Source: Salticus scenicus (lineage: Eukaryota > Arthropoda > Arachnida > Araneae > Salticidae). From it: a stretch of 64,000 nt of DNA. The stretch spans positions 117,310,259-117,374,258 of the forward strand of contig OZ005653.1 in NCBI GenBank assembly GCA_963930645.1, given 5' to 3'. Of this stretch, positions 22,440 through 34,130 are shown piece by piece; the first letter of the stretch is position 1; every line of letters begins with the position of its first letter. A program made the translations under genes and the position numbers. The notes below the pieces were generated by a model. It worked only from the letters and a program-made list of their open reading frames with translations. It had not been told where the DNA came from and ran no database searches.

Positions 22440-24552
22440 TACCAAAAAATGAAATATTGCATCATTTTGGTAATTTATAAAATTTGAGTAAAGGGGGAAA
22501 TTCTGAAACAGTAAATCTTATATCGCAAAGACCCGTAAATTAAAAATTTTAACTCTAAAAATTTTAACTCCCGAAGCGAATGTAGGGAGGATTGTATAAC
22601 TACTTCCAAATGACTGAAATAATATTGTCTTAGTATGTGACAAAATATTTAATAAACACATACGTAAAACAATAATTATTCAGTCTAGGTAATCATCAAA
22701 ACAATATAATGCATATCAACCATTAAAATAAACCGTACATAATTAAAATTTAATCCACAATGCATATCAATAAACGGTTTTGTATATTAATTATATAATA
22801 AACACAAACTGAAGGATACAGTGTAAAGAGCTAGCGTAAGCGTCTAGTGAGTGCCGAAACTTTTGGATCTGGATGATGTATACATGCGCTTCAAAGACCA
22901 TGGACTGTGGTATAAATTTGTGTGCATAAGTGATTTAAACTTTATTGCTTTAAAAATTTTTAAATTTATTATGAATAACTATGAAATAGAATATCTCTAA
23001 TTACAAAATACTTCTATTATTTTAAATATTATCAAAATACTTTTTTTGACGAAATAGGAAATTTTAAAATTAAAAATATTTTCTTCATAACAAAAATTTA
23101 TTGATTGCATTCACGTTGGTCAGCCAACCAACGTGAGCAACTCAAGCCTTGCAAGTAAGAAGTAAGAACTGCATCACAGCATTTTTGCCGAAGAAAAGCA
23201 TACAATTGGCGGAGTAATATAGTTCTATTTTTAAAACAACTTTTATAAAAAAAAAAAAAAAAAAAGGGTTTTCCTGAAAAAAAACAAAGACGTTACTAGA
23301 TTAAAAAAGATCCCATTAACAACATATATTAATTAAATTAAAATCGCTCGTGCCGTTTTAGAGATATTTTTCATGATTTTAGTCCATTACACCATCGTTT
23401 TTCCCCATTTGGCTTTAAATTGAGATTCAGATCTCAAAACATACTGCATGTTGAAATGTAAAAATTTCAGGATAGTTTAAGACCGAAGATAAAAGACTGT
23501 TTTGAAAAGATAAGCACAAAATGTAGTATATTTGATCAGATATTAAGTGTTGGCTTTTACAAATCTCTTTGATGTCAAACTAGCCGTATATATGAGTTTG
23601 CATCGTTCCGTTTGTCCTCCCACTTGCGTCATTCGAAAAACTGCCATTTTTCATGATCAACGCATTTTTACAAAAACCTATCTGATGAGAAAAAGAGAAA
23701 ACTGCTGAAAAAAAAAGTTGAATAATCAAAAGATTATCCATGCACAAAATAAAAAAAATAACAGTTAAATTATTTTATTTAAAAAAAATATTCTTTGCAT
23801 CATTAGAGCTGCAAAATAGTATGTTTGTCATAAGTGAGATCATAAATGACATGAGAAAATACAATGAATAAGAAGGCTGAAAATTTCTCTGTGGTCTATA
23901 TGGTTCGTTGTAAGATAAGTTTATATATTCTACTCAGCAAATGTTTAATTGAAAATTCAATTGAACATGAAGTTTGACAATTAAAAAAAAAAAAAAAAAA
24001 TGAATGATAGTTCTTATCTTTTCTAATTTTTTTTTTTTTTTTCCTAATAAGTAAAGAAGTTTTTTTTTTTTAGTATTGAGGACTATTAGCCTCAATCTGG
24101 GATTTTTGCGGCGTCAAGTCCTCCGTCCTAAACTAAATTCTGCTTTGGCCAAAATTTCATCAAAATCAATTTTTTTTTTTTTTTTTGGAAAGAAAAGAAA
24201 AGAAAATTAATAATAATCAGTATCGAAACAAACACTATCAAAAAAGATTTTTTTAATAATTTTGAATTAGGAAGTGAAAAGTTTGCATGCAGAATAAAAT
24301 ATAAGTATATAAAAAAAAAAAAAAAAAATTAATGATTTAATTTTTATATAAAACATGATCGTGTGCTATCTTAAAAAGTAGATGTAAAATTTAAAGTTTA
24401 TGTGGTGCGTGTGACATCTATAAAAATTGTTTTAAGAAATAGAATAGAATAAAGAAATCAACAATGTTGGTTGCATTTTTTTGTATAGTTTGAATTTTTA
24501 TTATTAATATTAAGTTGATTACTATTTTTTTTTTTTTTAATCTTTGTTTTAG
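22440..24552. other. Intronic sequence without a recognisable gene
   Basis: AT-rich DNA with many poly-A and poly-T runs (for example 23248-23266, 23983-24000, 24170-24186, 24309-24328). A 9-bp hairpin CACGTTGGT/ACCAACGTG lies at 23112-23135. A pyrimidine-rich tract runs up to the acceptor at 24552. No transposon or gene was recognised. Confidence 0.6.
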
Positions 24553-24651
24553 CTTCATGAAAGTAGTTATGACACTGGTAAAGCACTTCAAGCCCTTGTA
24601 AAAAATCCAATACCTCCTGGGATTGAGAAAAAATGGGTTGAAGAAGAACAG
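24553..24651 (+). CDS. RERE/Gug: RERE/Atrophin exon: ELM2 end to SANT start
   Basis: Thirty-three codons, phase 0 at both ends, between TTGTTTTAG and the donor GTACTT. The peptide starts LHESSYDTGKALQALV, the final helix of ELM2, and continues through IEKKWVEEEQ, where the Trp is the first conserved aromatic of the SANT (Myb-like) domain. In the family, ELM2-SANT binds and activates histone deacetylases 1/2. The join to the next exon (KRFVKGLRQYGKNF) is exact in family terms. Residues differ from vertebrate RERE mainly at exposed positions, consistent with an arthropod orthologue. Confidence 0.95.
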
Positions 24652-24754
24652 GTACTTATTTATAATTAAATTTGAATTTTAAATAAATATTTTTTATAAA
24701 AGAAAAATTGTGTTAATAATATATTTTATATATTTATCTTTAATTTTTATACAG
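24652..24754 (+). other. Short 103-bp intron inside the SANT domain
   Basis: Donor GTACTT at 24652 and acceptor TTTTTATACAG at 24754 bound a 103-base AT-rich intron. It is the only short intron in the window and the only one with no transposon insertion. Confidence 0.92.
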
Positions 24755-24835
24755 AAACGCTTTGTCAAAGGATTAAGGCAATATGGGAAAAATTTCTTCA
24801 AGATTCGTAAAGAATTATTGCCTCACAAAGAGACG
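24755..24835 (+). CDS. RERE/Gug: RERE/Atrophin exon: SANT domain core
   Basis: Twenty-seven codons, phase 0 at both ends, from KRFVKGLRQYGKNFF to KELLPHKET. This is the second SANT helix and turn, nearly identical to the RERE/Atrophin consensus. The donor is GTATGC (one base off the usual GTAAGT/GTATGT). The next exon, 22.8 kb away, supplies ADLVEFYYLWKKSP, the third SANT helix with its conserved Tyr and Trp residues. Confidence 0.95.
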
Positions 24836-25307
24836 GTATGCTGATATTAATTTTTATTTTTAATATAATTAACTTTTTTTAAAACTTCTATTTTTGTGGG
24901 TCTAAAAATATTTTTAATATTTTCAAAAAAAAAAAAAATTGATTCCAAACAAAAAATTAAAATTATAACATTTGGTAACGAACTTGAAACACATAATATT
25001 TATTAATGAAAAAAAGAAAACAAACAGAATTATCTTATATGATAAAACAAAATCATCTAAAGCTAATAATATGCTCGATTGAAATATACAGAGGTTAATC
25101 CAGAAAAAATTTAGTGCCAAATTGAGGCACTTTCACAAATTCAACTTTCAGCAAAGAGGCACCTTCACAAAGTCAATTTTCAGCAATGTAGTTGCACACT
25201 AAAAAATATTATAAGCTTCACTACATCGAACACATAAAAATACCCTCAATTTGAATATTTACTGGAGACAGTGATAAATATATAAGCACCTTCTATCTTT
25301 CATATAA

Positions 25308-25735
25308 CAGGGTTGCCACGCTACCTGGAGAACCTGGAATAGTCAGGAAATTTGAAAATTGACCATGAAAGTCAGTAAAAAATCAGGGACTTTGAATATT
25401 TTAGCCAGAATCTGGAAAAGTCAGGAAATTTCATACAATGATTGCCAAGAAAGAAAACTAATTTTTCCTCCAACGTAGAGTCATTTTTATTTTTTTTTCT
25501 TAGCTTCTGCTATTTTTTAAAAACAAGACCTCTTAGAAAGACCCCCGCATGGAGGGCAATCTGTCCTTAGGTCAAAGTAATATGTAACTTTTGTGTTTTC
25601 AAGTCGTACCATAATTCTTTTGCCCTCAATACAACCAATGCACAATATATGGCTAGACTGGAATTTTCTTAGAACATGTCTGAAAAACCTGGAAAGGACA
25701 GGGAATTTCATACTGCTATTTGAGTGGCAACCCTG
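25308..25735. mobile_element. CAGGGTTGCCAC-ended MITE, 6-bp TSD ATATAA
   Basis: Ends CAGGGTTGCCAC and GTGGCAACCCTG are near-perfect inverted repeats. Six-base duplications ATATAA lie directly outside (25302-25307 and 25736-25741). Near both ends are repeated motifs of the type GTCAGGAAATTT and CTGGAAA. The 428-base interior is non-coding. An 81-codon open frame across its right half is incidental. Confidence 0.8.
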
Positions 25736-26683
25736 ATATAAGAAACAACTTAACTCGCCCATATATATATATATATTTTACAACTATTTCATTTTATTTT
25801 TTAAATGTATTTTAAAATTTAAAAAACTGCTTTGCATATTTCGGTTAATTGTTCTGAAGTATCATTAATTTTCACAAACTTACTTGATGCTTTCACAAAT
25901 TATTTTATAAATTCATAAATGGGGTAAAATTTTTAAAAGCTGGATTAATCCCTGATACAGTAAACTCTTGATTATCCATGAACATCTATATAATATTTCT
26001 CTAACGTGGTCCAGTTATGATTATATTTTGTCGAAACGATATGAAAGTGGCATAATTAATAAAATATGCGAGGATAAAAAAATAATATTTATAAACGGAC
26101 AATATTTACCCACGCGGACTCAGCTCAATGATCTAATAAGAAAAAATTATAACATTTGTCTGATAAAAGTATTTTATGAAGATGTATTTTTAAAAGTTGA
26201 ATCTTAAGAGTCTTTACAAGCGTCATTTTAAACCTAGCAATACTTTAAAGATATATACAAAACATGATCTATTATCATAAATTGACTAAAACACAGATCA
26301 TGAAAAGTATAATCAAAGTAGGATTTTTTTTTTTTTTTTTTTAATTATGCCAAAATGAATAAATAAAAAGTCATTGCCAACATGGCGACAAAAATTTAAA
26401 TGTCAATTATGGGGGTCCTATACTAAAACAGTACTGCCTTGCGGTAGTATAAAAACTGGGTCGTCAATTATGAATTTTATTTTGAAACCTTTCTTTGTAT
26501 CATTTTAGTTTCACTGTTGCACAATATTAATTTGGTGAATGGTGAATTAAAATTTTAAGGGGTGAAATTCATATAAATATTTATCTGTTTCAAATTTTAA
26601 AGGTAAATACAAAAAGATATGTGAAAACTTTGCATGTGTTTGCTAGTATTATCTATTATCCTCCTTGTCTCTTTTATTTATAT

Positions 26684-26936
26684 CAGGGTGGCCACTGGTC
26701 AGAGGGAAAGGTCAGGGAATCATGGAAAAGTCAGGTAATTTCATGTAAATTGAGAGAATTTTTATGAATTTTGTGAAAATAAACCATATTTGAAAGCTCA
26801 TTATTCTAAATTGCTAGATTGTTTGCTAATATTGTGAAAATTTTGTAGGAAATAAACATCGTTAGTCAGAGAAAATTGGGAAAACTAATCAGGAAAAAGT
26901 CAGGGAATTTGAAAAGTTCTAATGTGAGCCACCCTG
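26684..26936. mobile_element. CAGGGTGGC-ended MITE with GTCAGGGAAT motifs
   Basis: Left end CAGGGTGGCCAC and right end GTGAGCCACCCTG are inverted repeats 253 bases apart. The motif GTCAGGGAAT occurs near both ends, as in the MITE at 25308-25735. No exact target duplication was found. Confidence 0.6.
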
Positions 26937-26983
26937 TGTATAAATATATATATATATATATTGTTACAAAATTGTAAATAATT

Positions 26984-27599
26984 TGTTGCTTACTTGGGGG
27001 TTCGTGAGTTGTCTGAGAATGAAAGGCCAAACGTACAAAAATTCAGTAATTTATTCACAGAAAGTTCCAGAAAAATACAGATCTATAAACCAAGTATCAG
27101 CTTCAATTCGACCAGTAAACACAGCTTAAACAACAGCTGTCAATAGCAAATCCACAGTACAAACTGTATAGCAATAACACTTAAAGCAAGTCTCTTTCAA
27201 AGAGGCTCAATGCAAGCTGACCGACTCTGATCACAGACTGAACTGAACTAACTGCCTTGGCGAGAAAGCGCTTCTTATATACTGTTCCATGGAACCCAGA
27301 TTTTTCGAGAAAACTCTAGAAAGTGGTCAACCAATCAACTTACAGCTTCCATCTTTGGTATATCCCTTATAAGGATTTTCTCGCCAAAAAAATCGCCAAG
27401 GTGGGAGAAAGTCGCCAAATTTGGCGTCAAATCCATTACCTGCCTTATAGGGGCTTTTTAATGCGTTTTTAAGGGAAAATAAGGTTATTTTAACGCTAAA
27501 ACGACTAGAAATGCACAAAATTAGCACTTTATCAATTTACTAAGCCTCTTTGAAAGACTTTATACAAAAATAAACACAATTATTTACAATTTTGTAACA
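26984..27599 (-). repeat. 3' LTR of the gypsy element (616 bp)
   Basis: In minus-strand orientation it begins TGTTACAAAATTG and ends AAGTAAGCAACA. Relative to the other LTR it has small insertions near 27172, 27250 and 27420. It is directly preceded on the minus strand by the polypurine tract. A family of GCCAAATTT/GGCGAGAAA-type blocks in the middle matches the 5' LTR. Confidence 0.93.
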
Positions 27600-27617
27600 C
27601 TGCCCCCCTCCCAAGGA
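27600..27617 (-). other. Polypurine tract of the gypsy element
   Basis: On the minus strand the sequence CCTTGGGAGGGGGGCAG runs into the LTR start TGTTAC. This purine tract is the expected primer site for plus-strand DNA synthesis. Confidence 0.8.
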
Positions 27618-27837
27618 CTGCACGTCCCGGGCAGTGCAACCCTTGGTCAAGAGGAGAAACTAAACAAATTTACACAATCTAAAATACAAGAACTAAGTTG
27701 CATATAACGATAAAATAGAAATATAAATCAAGTGAGAAATATTTACAAAATTGACAAATATGTACAAATATTTATATACAAATATTTACATTACACATGC
27801 GCAAATATTATCAGTATGTACATTTTTAATTTTAATA

Positions 27838-30800
27838 TTACCGGTAATTGTGGTATCTGGCTAGCCTGTTATAGTGCACCACCTTCGGTTTTCATGAAGG
27901 TGTTTTAGTGATCCACATCACTACATCATTCAGCCTTTTTAAGACTGTGTACGGTCCGTCCCAGTTGCACTGTAACTTGGGGGAGAGTCCTTTGCGTCGA
28001 ACAGGATTCCACAACCAGACCTAGTCTCCTTCCTGGAACTCATGTTGTGTAGCCTTTAGATCATACCTTGTCTTCATTTTCTCCGTTGCCATGTGAATCC
28101 GCTCCTGAGCAAAGTTGTGTACGACCTCAAATCGTGCCTGGAGATCTTGGATGTACTCCTCGGGCGATGAAGGCGCATCGGGTGGACAACCAAACAGGAG
28201 ATCACAAGGGAGACGAAGTTCACGTCCAAACAGCATCTGGGCTGGAGTATAGCCGGTGGTTTCATGGACAGCACTTCGATAAGCCAGCAGGAACAAGGGC
28301 AACTTCAAGTCCCAATCTTGCTGGTCCCTTGATACTAGAAGAGAGAGGTTATTCAGGATGGTACGATTGAACCTCTCGACCATGCCGTCCGACTGGGGAT
28401 GTAAGGGTGTTGTCCGGGTTTTGTCTATGCCGAGTAGTTGACACAGTCCTTTGAAAACATCAGAGGTAAAGTTCCTACCTTGGTCGGTATGAAGTTGTAG
28501 GGGCGTGCCGTACCTTGACACCCATTGCTGCACTAGGACTTCTGCGACTGTGCATGCCTCTTGATTGGGAATGGGATATGCCTCAGGCCACTTGGTGAAA
28601 TAGTCCATCATGACGAGGATGTATTTATTTCCACTGGAGGTCTGTGGCAAAGGACCCAAGATGTCGATTGCAATCCGTTCAAATGGTGCTCCCACGTTAT
28701 ACCGTTGCAGTCTTCCTCAACTTCGTTTCTGCGGGCCTTTACGTGCCGCACAAGCATCACAGGATTTACACCATTTCTCCACATCCTCCTTTACCTTGCA
28801 CCAGTAGAAGCGTTCCCGAACTTTCTGCAGAGTCTTCATTACCCCAAAATGGCCTCCGGTAGAGCTACTATGCAGTTGTTCTAAAACAGCTGGAATTTTT
28901 TATCTTGGTAATAAAATCTGCCATCTGAAGCTTTTCCCATCATCAGATTCCCACTTTCTGTATAATACGCCGTTTCTGATATGAAGAGAGTCCCAAAGTG
29001 CCCAATAACTTTTCGTAATGGGACTGAATCTGGAAATGTCCTGCCAGGTAGGTCTGTTGCTGGTCGTCTCCTTCAGCTGTAATATTGGCTTTATGTCAGG
29101 ATCTTCCAACTGGGCTTGTCTAAATTCTTCGTCACTCCAGGGATCGGGATCTTGTTCTGATGGTGTTGAGAGAGTAACTTGGCAGGCAACCGGATTTATC
29201 GGCAGGTATTTCTGTTCGGCTCTAGAGCAATACTTGCAGCTTTCCGAGCAGGGCTTCTGTGACAAAGCATCTGCATTACCATGTAGAGTCCCTTTACGAT
29301 GACGTATCTCAAAGTCATATTCCTGGAGGCGTTGTATCCACCTGGCAATCTGTCCTTCCGGGTTCTTGAACTGAAGCAACCACGTTAAAGATGCATGGTC
29401 AGTCCTGAGCAGGAATCTTCTGCCATAGAGGTAATGATGAAAATGTTCTATGGCTTTTACAATGGCGAGTAGCTCTTTCCTGGTGGTACAGTAATTTCGT
29501 TCTGGTTTAGACAGGCATTTACTCCAATAGGCAATGACACGTTCTTGACCATCAATTTCCTGCGACAGAACAGTACCGACACTCTCATGGCTGGCATCTG
29601 TATCAAGAATGAACTGTCTGTCGGGCTGTGGATACGTCAAGACAGGCGGTGATGTTAAGACCTCTTTAAGTCGCTTGAACGCATTTTCACATTCATCTGT
29701 CCACAGGAACTTCTATTTGGCTTCCATCAGCTTGTGGAGTGGTCTGGCAATATTTGAGAAACCCTTGACAAACTTCCTGTAGTAAGTGCATAACCCCAGG
29801 AAACTTCGTAGTTGGTGTATATTTTCAGGGCGACTCCAGTTCTCGACTGCAGAGATCTTCTCAGGATCAGTTCTTACACCTTCGGCAGAGATGATATGGC
29901 CGAGGTAGCTCACTTCACGACGGAACAAGTTACACTTGCCTGGATTCAATTTGAGGTTAGCCATTCTGAGTTTCTCCAGCACCTTTCAGATGTTTCGTAG
30001 ATGGTCTTCAAAGGTGCGCCCCACAATGATAATATCATCCAAATACACCAGACAGGCTTCATAGGAAAGTCCTTTTAGCACTGTCTCCATCAGGCGTTCG
30101 AAGGTGGCAGGTGCATTACATAATCCGAATGGCATAACTTTAAATTGCCACAGTCCTTGTCCCGTGGTGAATGCAGTCTTCTCACGATCATCAGGATGTA
30201 ATTCTACTTGCCAGTAACCGCTCTTCAGATCCAAAGTCGAGAACCATTTATTGCCAGCAAGTGTGTCTAATGTGTCGTCAATTCTGGGAAGAGGTTAACT
30301 GTCTTTCTTCGTGATGTCATTCAAACGACGATAATCCACGCAAAATCTTGTTGAACCATCCTTTTTCCACACCAGTACTATGGGAGAGGCCCAAGGACTC
30401 GTTGATGGCTCGATGACATCACTGTGCTGCATTTCACTTAGAAGTTCAGTGACCTCTTCCTGTTTAGCAAATGGAAGTCTTCTTGGATGTTGTTTGATTG
30501 GAGGATGATTTCCTGTATTAATTCTGTGCTGGGTGATGTTCATTCTCCCGACGTCTTCAGGTGTTCGAGAAAAAAGGTCTTTAAATTCTTGGAGTAGCTT
30601 CTCAGCAGCACATCTCTGTTCCTTTCCTAACTCTGCATTCTTGAGTAATTCCGTTATTAATTGTTCAGAAGACTTGGATTCGGTTGATTGCGTGGGGCGG
30701 TTGATGCATGTAACAGGAGTGCAGGTTGCTAACACCTCATCCTTCTTCACTGTCCGGACCTTATCGCTGATGTTTGCGACTCTCACAGGAATAGTACTCT

Positions 30801-31539
30801 TTGAGAGATCAACTAGAGATGAAGCTACCAGAACTCCTCTTGGGCTATTGTCGGTATTCGGGTATTCAGTCAGTCCATAGCGGAAGTATTGCTTTGTAGG
30901 TGGTGTTCCTGAAACTATTGTCTCCGTGTGTGGGGGGATGGAAATTTCAGACTTGGCTGTTATCTGGCAAATTTGCTGAATGTCCTGATTTTCAGTATTG
31001 AACACAGCTATGTCTTCCGAACTCGAATTCAGTTCATGATTCTTGAAGTCCAATTTGAAGTTAAATTTTCTTAGGAAATCAATTCCAATGATTAAAGGAT
31101 CTCTTATATCAGCCACATATGCCAATTGATGGTAACTGGCATTCCCAAAAGTGATAGTCAAGTTCATTTTTCCATATATTTTGATTTCGTCTCCGGTCAC
31201 AGCCTGGAGTTTAACGCAGGGCGGAGTCCAGATTATCTTCTCTTTTAGTTCTTGAGCCAAATCCGTTCTAATGATGGTCACGTTGGCTCCCGTGTCCAGA
31301 ATCATCCGGCAGGTGGTGTTGTTAACTTGGCCATAGACGTGAAGTCCATTATCGCCGCCACTCATCGATGAAACATGAAATACTGTAAATTGGGGCTCTT
31401 TAATTTCAGGCAACTTTCGCCCCGCGAGATGGCCTCCTCTTAGTTTCCCTGCAGTAATGGTGAAGCCGGGTGATTTCCTATAGTTGGTCGTACAGGGCAT
31501 TTCCTCTTTACATGACCATCCCCTCCACAGCCCCAACAC
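27838..31539 (-). pseudogene. Gypsy pol polyprotein (PR-RT-RNaseH-IN), several nonsense mutations
   Basis: A single minus-strand frame carries retropepsin (LDTGANVTII, about 31300), RT (RFCVDYRRLN near 30340, LDLKSGYWQVEL near 30230, MPFGLCNAPATFERLM, catalytic YLDDIIIV near 30040), RNase H (FILDTDASHESVG near 29600, RTDHASLTWLLQF), an integrase zinc finger (CKSCDAC near 28750) and an integrase core (IDILGPL, LHTDQGRNF, MVERFNRT, 28690-28380). The polyprotein ends at 27838. In-frame stops occur near 30295, 29984, 29711, 28899, 28716, 28021 and 27890. Several are in contexts suggesting CGA-to-TGA change. The frame is otherwise unshifted over 3.7 kb, so decay has been by point mutation. Pol overlaps gag by 100 bases in the -1 frame. 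Confidence 0.93.
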
Positions 31540-32897
31540 TTTATCTGCCGATCCTTTATTTCCTTATTATTCTCCAGGCTGCGCAATCTCTTTAAGATCT
31601 CTGCGATACTTCTCTTCATTTCATTTTCATAAGCAGGCGTATCATTTAATGAGACTGCTCTTATCGTATAGCGGTCTTTGCGGGAGGCTTGTTGGGCTGC
31701 CTCTATTCTAAGTGCATAGCCTAAAGCTGATTCTACATCTTTGATGTTGGAGAGTCTCAGCGCTTTTTGAATTTCTGGATCCCGAACAGCATAGATAAAG
31801 TACTGAAGGGCTAAGTCGTTTCGAGTGTCAGCATGACAGTCTGAGAATGCTAGGTGTGACAATCTCTGGATGTCCGCTGCCAGCTCTTGCAAACTTTCGC
31901 CCATTTTCTGGTAACGGGATTTTAGCTGGAGGCGACTATAGTCCTTAGAACACTTCTCTCCAAACCGTAGCTCCAGTGCTCTAGTCAGGGCCTCGAAGTC
32001 GTTCCTTTCTTCTTTAGAAACATTTCGCAGTATCTCGGCTGCATCTCCCCGTAATGCTGCTGCTAAATGGACCGACTTGGCGGTAGAGTCCCAGCCGTTA
32101 GCTTCAGCTACAATGGAAAACTGCGTCTTATATACATGCCAGGAGGAACTGCCGTCGTAGGTAGATAGCTTAATAAATTCATGATTCTGGCTTCTTCTCT
32201 CTTTCTTTTCAGTTTCCTGGGGCATGGATTCTAACTTTTCTTCCACTTTCCTCTCCAGATCTTCTTCTATTCTCTTCAGTTTACTTTCTATCTCTGAAAA
32301 CCTTTCTTTCAGTTCCTGATCAAAATTTTCTTTAACTTTCTCCTCGAAACTCCGTTCTATCCTCGTAACACACTCTTCAACTTTCATAACATTTTCTTCT
32401 ATCTTCATAGCTTTCTCTTCAACCTTCATAACATTTCCTTCTATCTTCATAGCTTTCTATTCAAAACTTTCTTCTATTTTCAAAACTTTCTCTTCAAAAT
32501 TTTCTTCTATCTTTATAACTTTCTCTTCTGTTCCATCCATTCTATTTTCCATCACCGTTAATTTACCCTCGATTGATTCTTTCACCGTTGAAAGCTCTCT
32601 CTTCATCTCATCTTGATTAGATTTAATTTCTTCCTGAACTTCACCCATAGTGTCTTTCATTTCCTTCATCTCTTGACTCAGGCTATCTTTCATCTCTCTT
32701 TGCGATGCTTCCATACTTTCTTTCATCTCCATTTGCGATGCTTCCATACTTTCTTTCATCTCTCTTTGCGATGCTTCCATCTTTTCCTCTCCTGTTTCTA
32801 TTTTCTCTATCAATCTAGATCTTAACTCATTCATCTGAGCAGTGAGACCTTCTAGAAATTTCTTCATTTCTTGCTCCATAGCTCTCGTTATCACCAT
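31440..32897 (-). pseudogene. Gypsy Gag with coiled coil and zinc knuckle, one in-frame stop
   Basis: The frame starts MVITRAMEQEM at 32897, just inside the primer-binding site. The first 270 residues are a highly charged, repetitive coiled coil (repeats such as MKESMEASQ and KVEEKAMKIEE). A capsid-like region follows, with LSTYDGSSSWHVYK and FEALTRALELRFGEK, and a CCHC zinc knuckle (CWGCGGDGHVKRKC, near 31515) that would bind the element's RNA. One UAG at 32457-32459 interrupts the coiled coil in frame. The frame ends at UAA at 31440, overlapping pol. The coiled coil is long for a gypsy Gag and may be expanding by internal duplication. Confidence 0.9.
31443..31449 (-). promoter_or_regulatory. 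GGGAAAC slippery heptamer for -1 frameshift
   Basis: The minus strand reads G-GGA-AAC-UAA in the gag frame, so the X-XXY-YYZ heptamer is in phase and abuts the gag stop. Slipping back one base continues as GKLRGGHLAG in the pol frame. A GC-rich segment downstream (GGAGGCCAUCUCGCGGGGC) could form the stimulating structure. Confidence 0.7.
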
Positions 32898-32906
32898 TCA
32901 CAGACA

Positions 32907-32924
32907 ATCCCACTTCTGACACCA
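32907..32924 (-). other. Primer-binding site, complementary to tRNA-Leu 3' end
   Basis: On the minus strand, four bases after the LTR end, TGGTGTCAGAAGTGGGAT is complementary to the 3' terminus of a eukaryotic tRNA-Leu (ATCCCACTTCTGACA plus CCA). It is the expected start of minus-strand DNA synthesis. Confidence 0.75.
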
Positions 32925-32928
32925 GAAA

Positions 32929-33519
32929 TGTTGCATACTTGGGGGTTCGTGAGTTGTCCGAGAATGAAAGGCCAAACGTACAAAAATTCAGTAATTTATT
33001 CACAGAAAGTTCCAGAAAAATACAGGTCTATAAACCAAGTATCAGCTTCAATTCGACCAGTAAACACAGCTTAAACAACAGCTGTCAATAGCAAATCCAC
33101 AGTACAAACTGTATAGCACTTAAAGCAAGTCTCTTTCGAAGAGGCTCAATGCAAGCTGACCGACTCTGATCACAGACTGAACTGAGCCTTGGCGAGAAAG
33201 CGCTTCTTATATACTGTTCCATGGAACCCAGATTTTTCGAGAAAACTCTAGAAAGTGGTCAACCAATCAACTTACAGCTTCCATATTTGGTATATCCCTT
33301 ATAAAGATTTTCTCGCCAATAAAATCGCCAAGGTGGGAGAAAGTCGCCAAATCTATTACCTGCCTTATAGGGGCTTTTTAATGCGTTTTTAAGGGAAAAT
33401 AAGGTTATTTTAACGCTAAAACGACTAGAAATGCACAAAATTAGCACTTTATCAATTTACTAAGCCTCTTTGAAAGACTTTATACAAAAATAAATACAAT
33501 TATTTACAATTTTGTAACA
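32929..33519 (-). repeat. 5' LTR of the gypsy element (591 bp)
   Basis: In minus orientation it begins TGTTACAAAATTG and ends AAGTATGCAACA. It aligns along its whole length with 26984-27599, with deletions near 33117, 33184 and 33350 relative to that copy. A TA microsatellite follows at 33521. Confidence 0.93.
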
Positions 33520-34130
33520 CTATATATATATATATATTATATACAGGGTGGCTGTATACTAGCAAGCTTCACCTGCTTCACTAGTCATTGTATTTTAAAT
33601 GACTTTATAAATAAAAATTAAAAAAAAGAGAAAAATATCCATTGAAATTGTTTAAAAACCTAGCTTCATGTCCTCACCAACGTTATATCGGTCTCAGGTC
33701 CGCATTTGCACCTTTACCGGGTATTTAAATTTTGGTGCTGATAATCTGGGCAATAATTTGCTATTTGTTCAAAAACTATGTTTTTTGGACAAACATTTCT
33801 CAGAGATATCATCTTCCCTCTATGACAACAGATAGCATCACCAAACAGTTGTTCTGGCTCTAAAATCTTTAATTAAAAAAAAAAAAAATGGCATCAAAAA
33901 TTGGACTACGAATTGCATCTGGAGAAATCAAAACAATCATCCAACCACAATCCTGTAGCTCTGCAATCAGCCATTTGCCTACAAAGCGACCAACACACTT
34001 TTAAGTTTAACTTTGTTTTTTGTCACTTTCTTGTCATCTTTATGGTTTAGGATACTAGGAAGACAATGAAAGACTTTCTTTTATCAATTGGCATCTTTTC
34101 TATTAATTATTTGCAAAAAGTAACACATCG

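Larger units (their letters stand above)
1371..24552 (+). other. Large intron (about 23.2 kb)
   Basis: The intron starts with donor GTATGT at 1371 and ends with TTGTTTTAG at 24552. It contains the Helitron-like, SINE, hAT, pogo, gypsy, mariner and Naiad insertions listed separately. The stretches 4491-5202, 5404-6180, 7240-8669, 15727-16280, 16480-17680 and 22245-24550 hold only AT-rich sequence, poly-A/T runs and microsatellites. I find no gene in them, on either strand. Confidence 0.85.
26962..33519 (-). mobile_element. Ty3/gypsy LTR retrotransposon with both LTRs
   Basis: The element lies on the minus strand between two LTRs (26984-27599 and 32929-33519), with a primer-binding site, gag, pol and a polypurine tract in standard order. 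It sits in a TA microsatellite. TATAT precedes 26962 and follows the C at 33520, so the exact target duplication cannot be told from the repeat. An extra 22-base inverted copy of the outer LTR end is attached at 26962-26983. The LTRs differ by several indels and substitutions, and the coding region has many stops, so this is an old, inactive insertion. There is no envelope gene. Confidence 0.93.

Noticed and set aside
22208..22465. 85-codon minus-strand frame rich in hydrophobic residues
   Set aside because: It overlaps a repeat end and the perfect hairpin. The composition is that expected of translated AT-rich DNA.
25956..26207. A pogo-type element start and a 79-codon frame
   Set aside because: The CAGTAAACTCTTGATTATCC end has no matching partner, and the frame has no recognisable similarity.
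28068..30880. Several plus-strand frames of 60-115 codons opposite gypsy pol
   Set aside because: They are antisense shadows of the minus-strand pol, which has clear RT, RNase H and integrase motifs.
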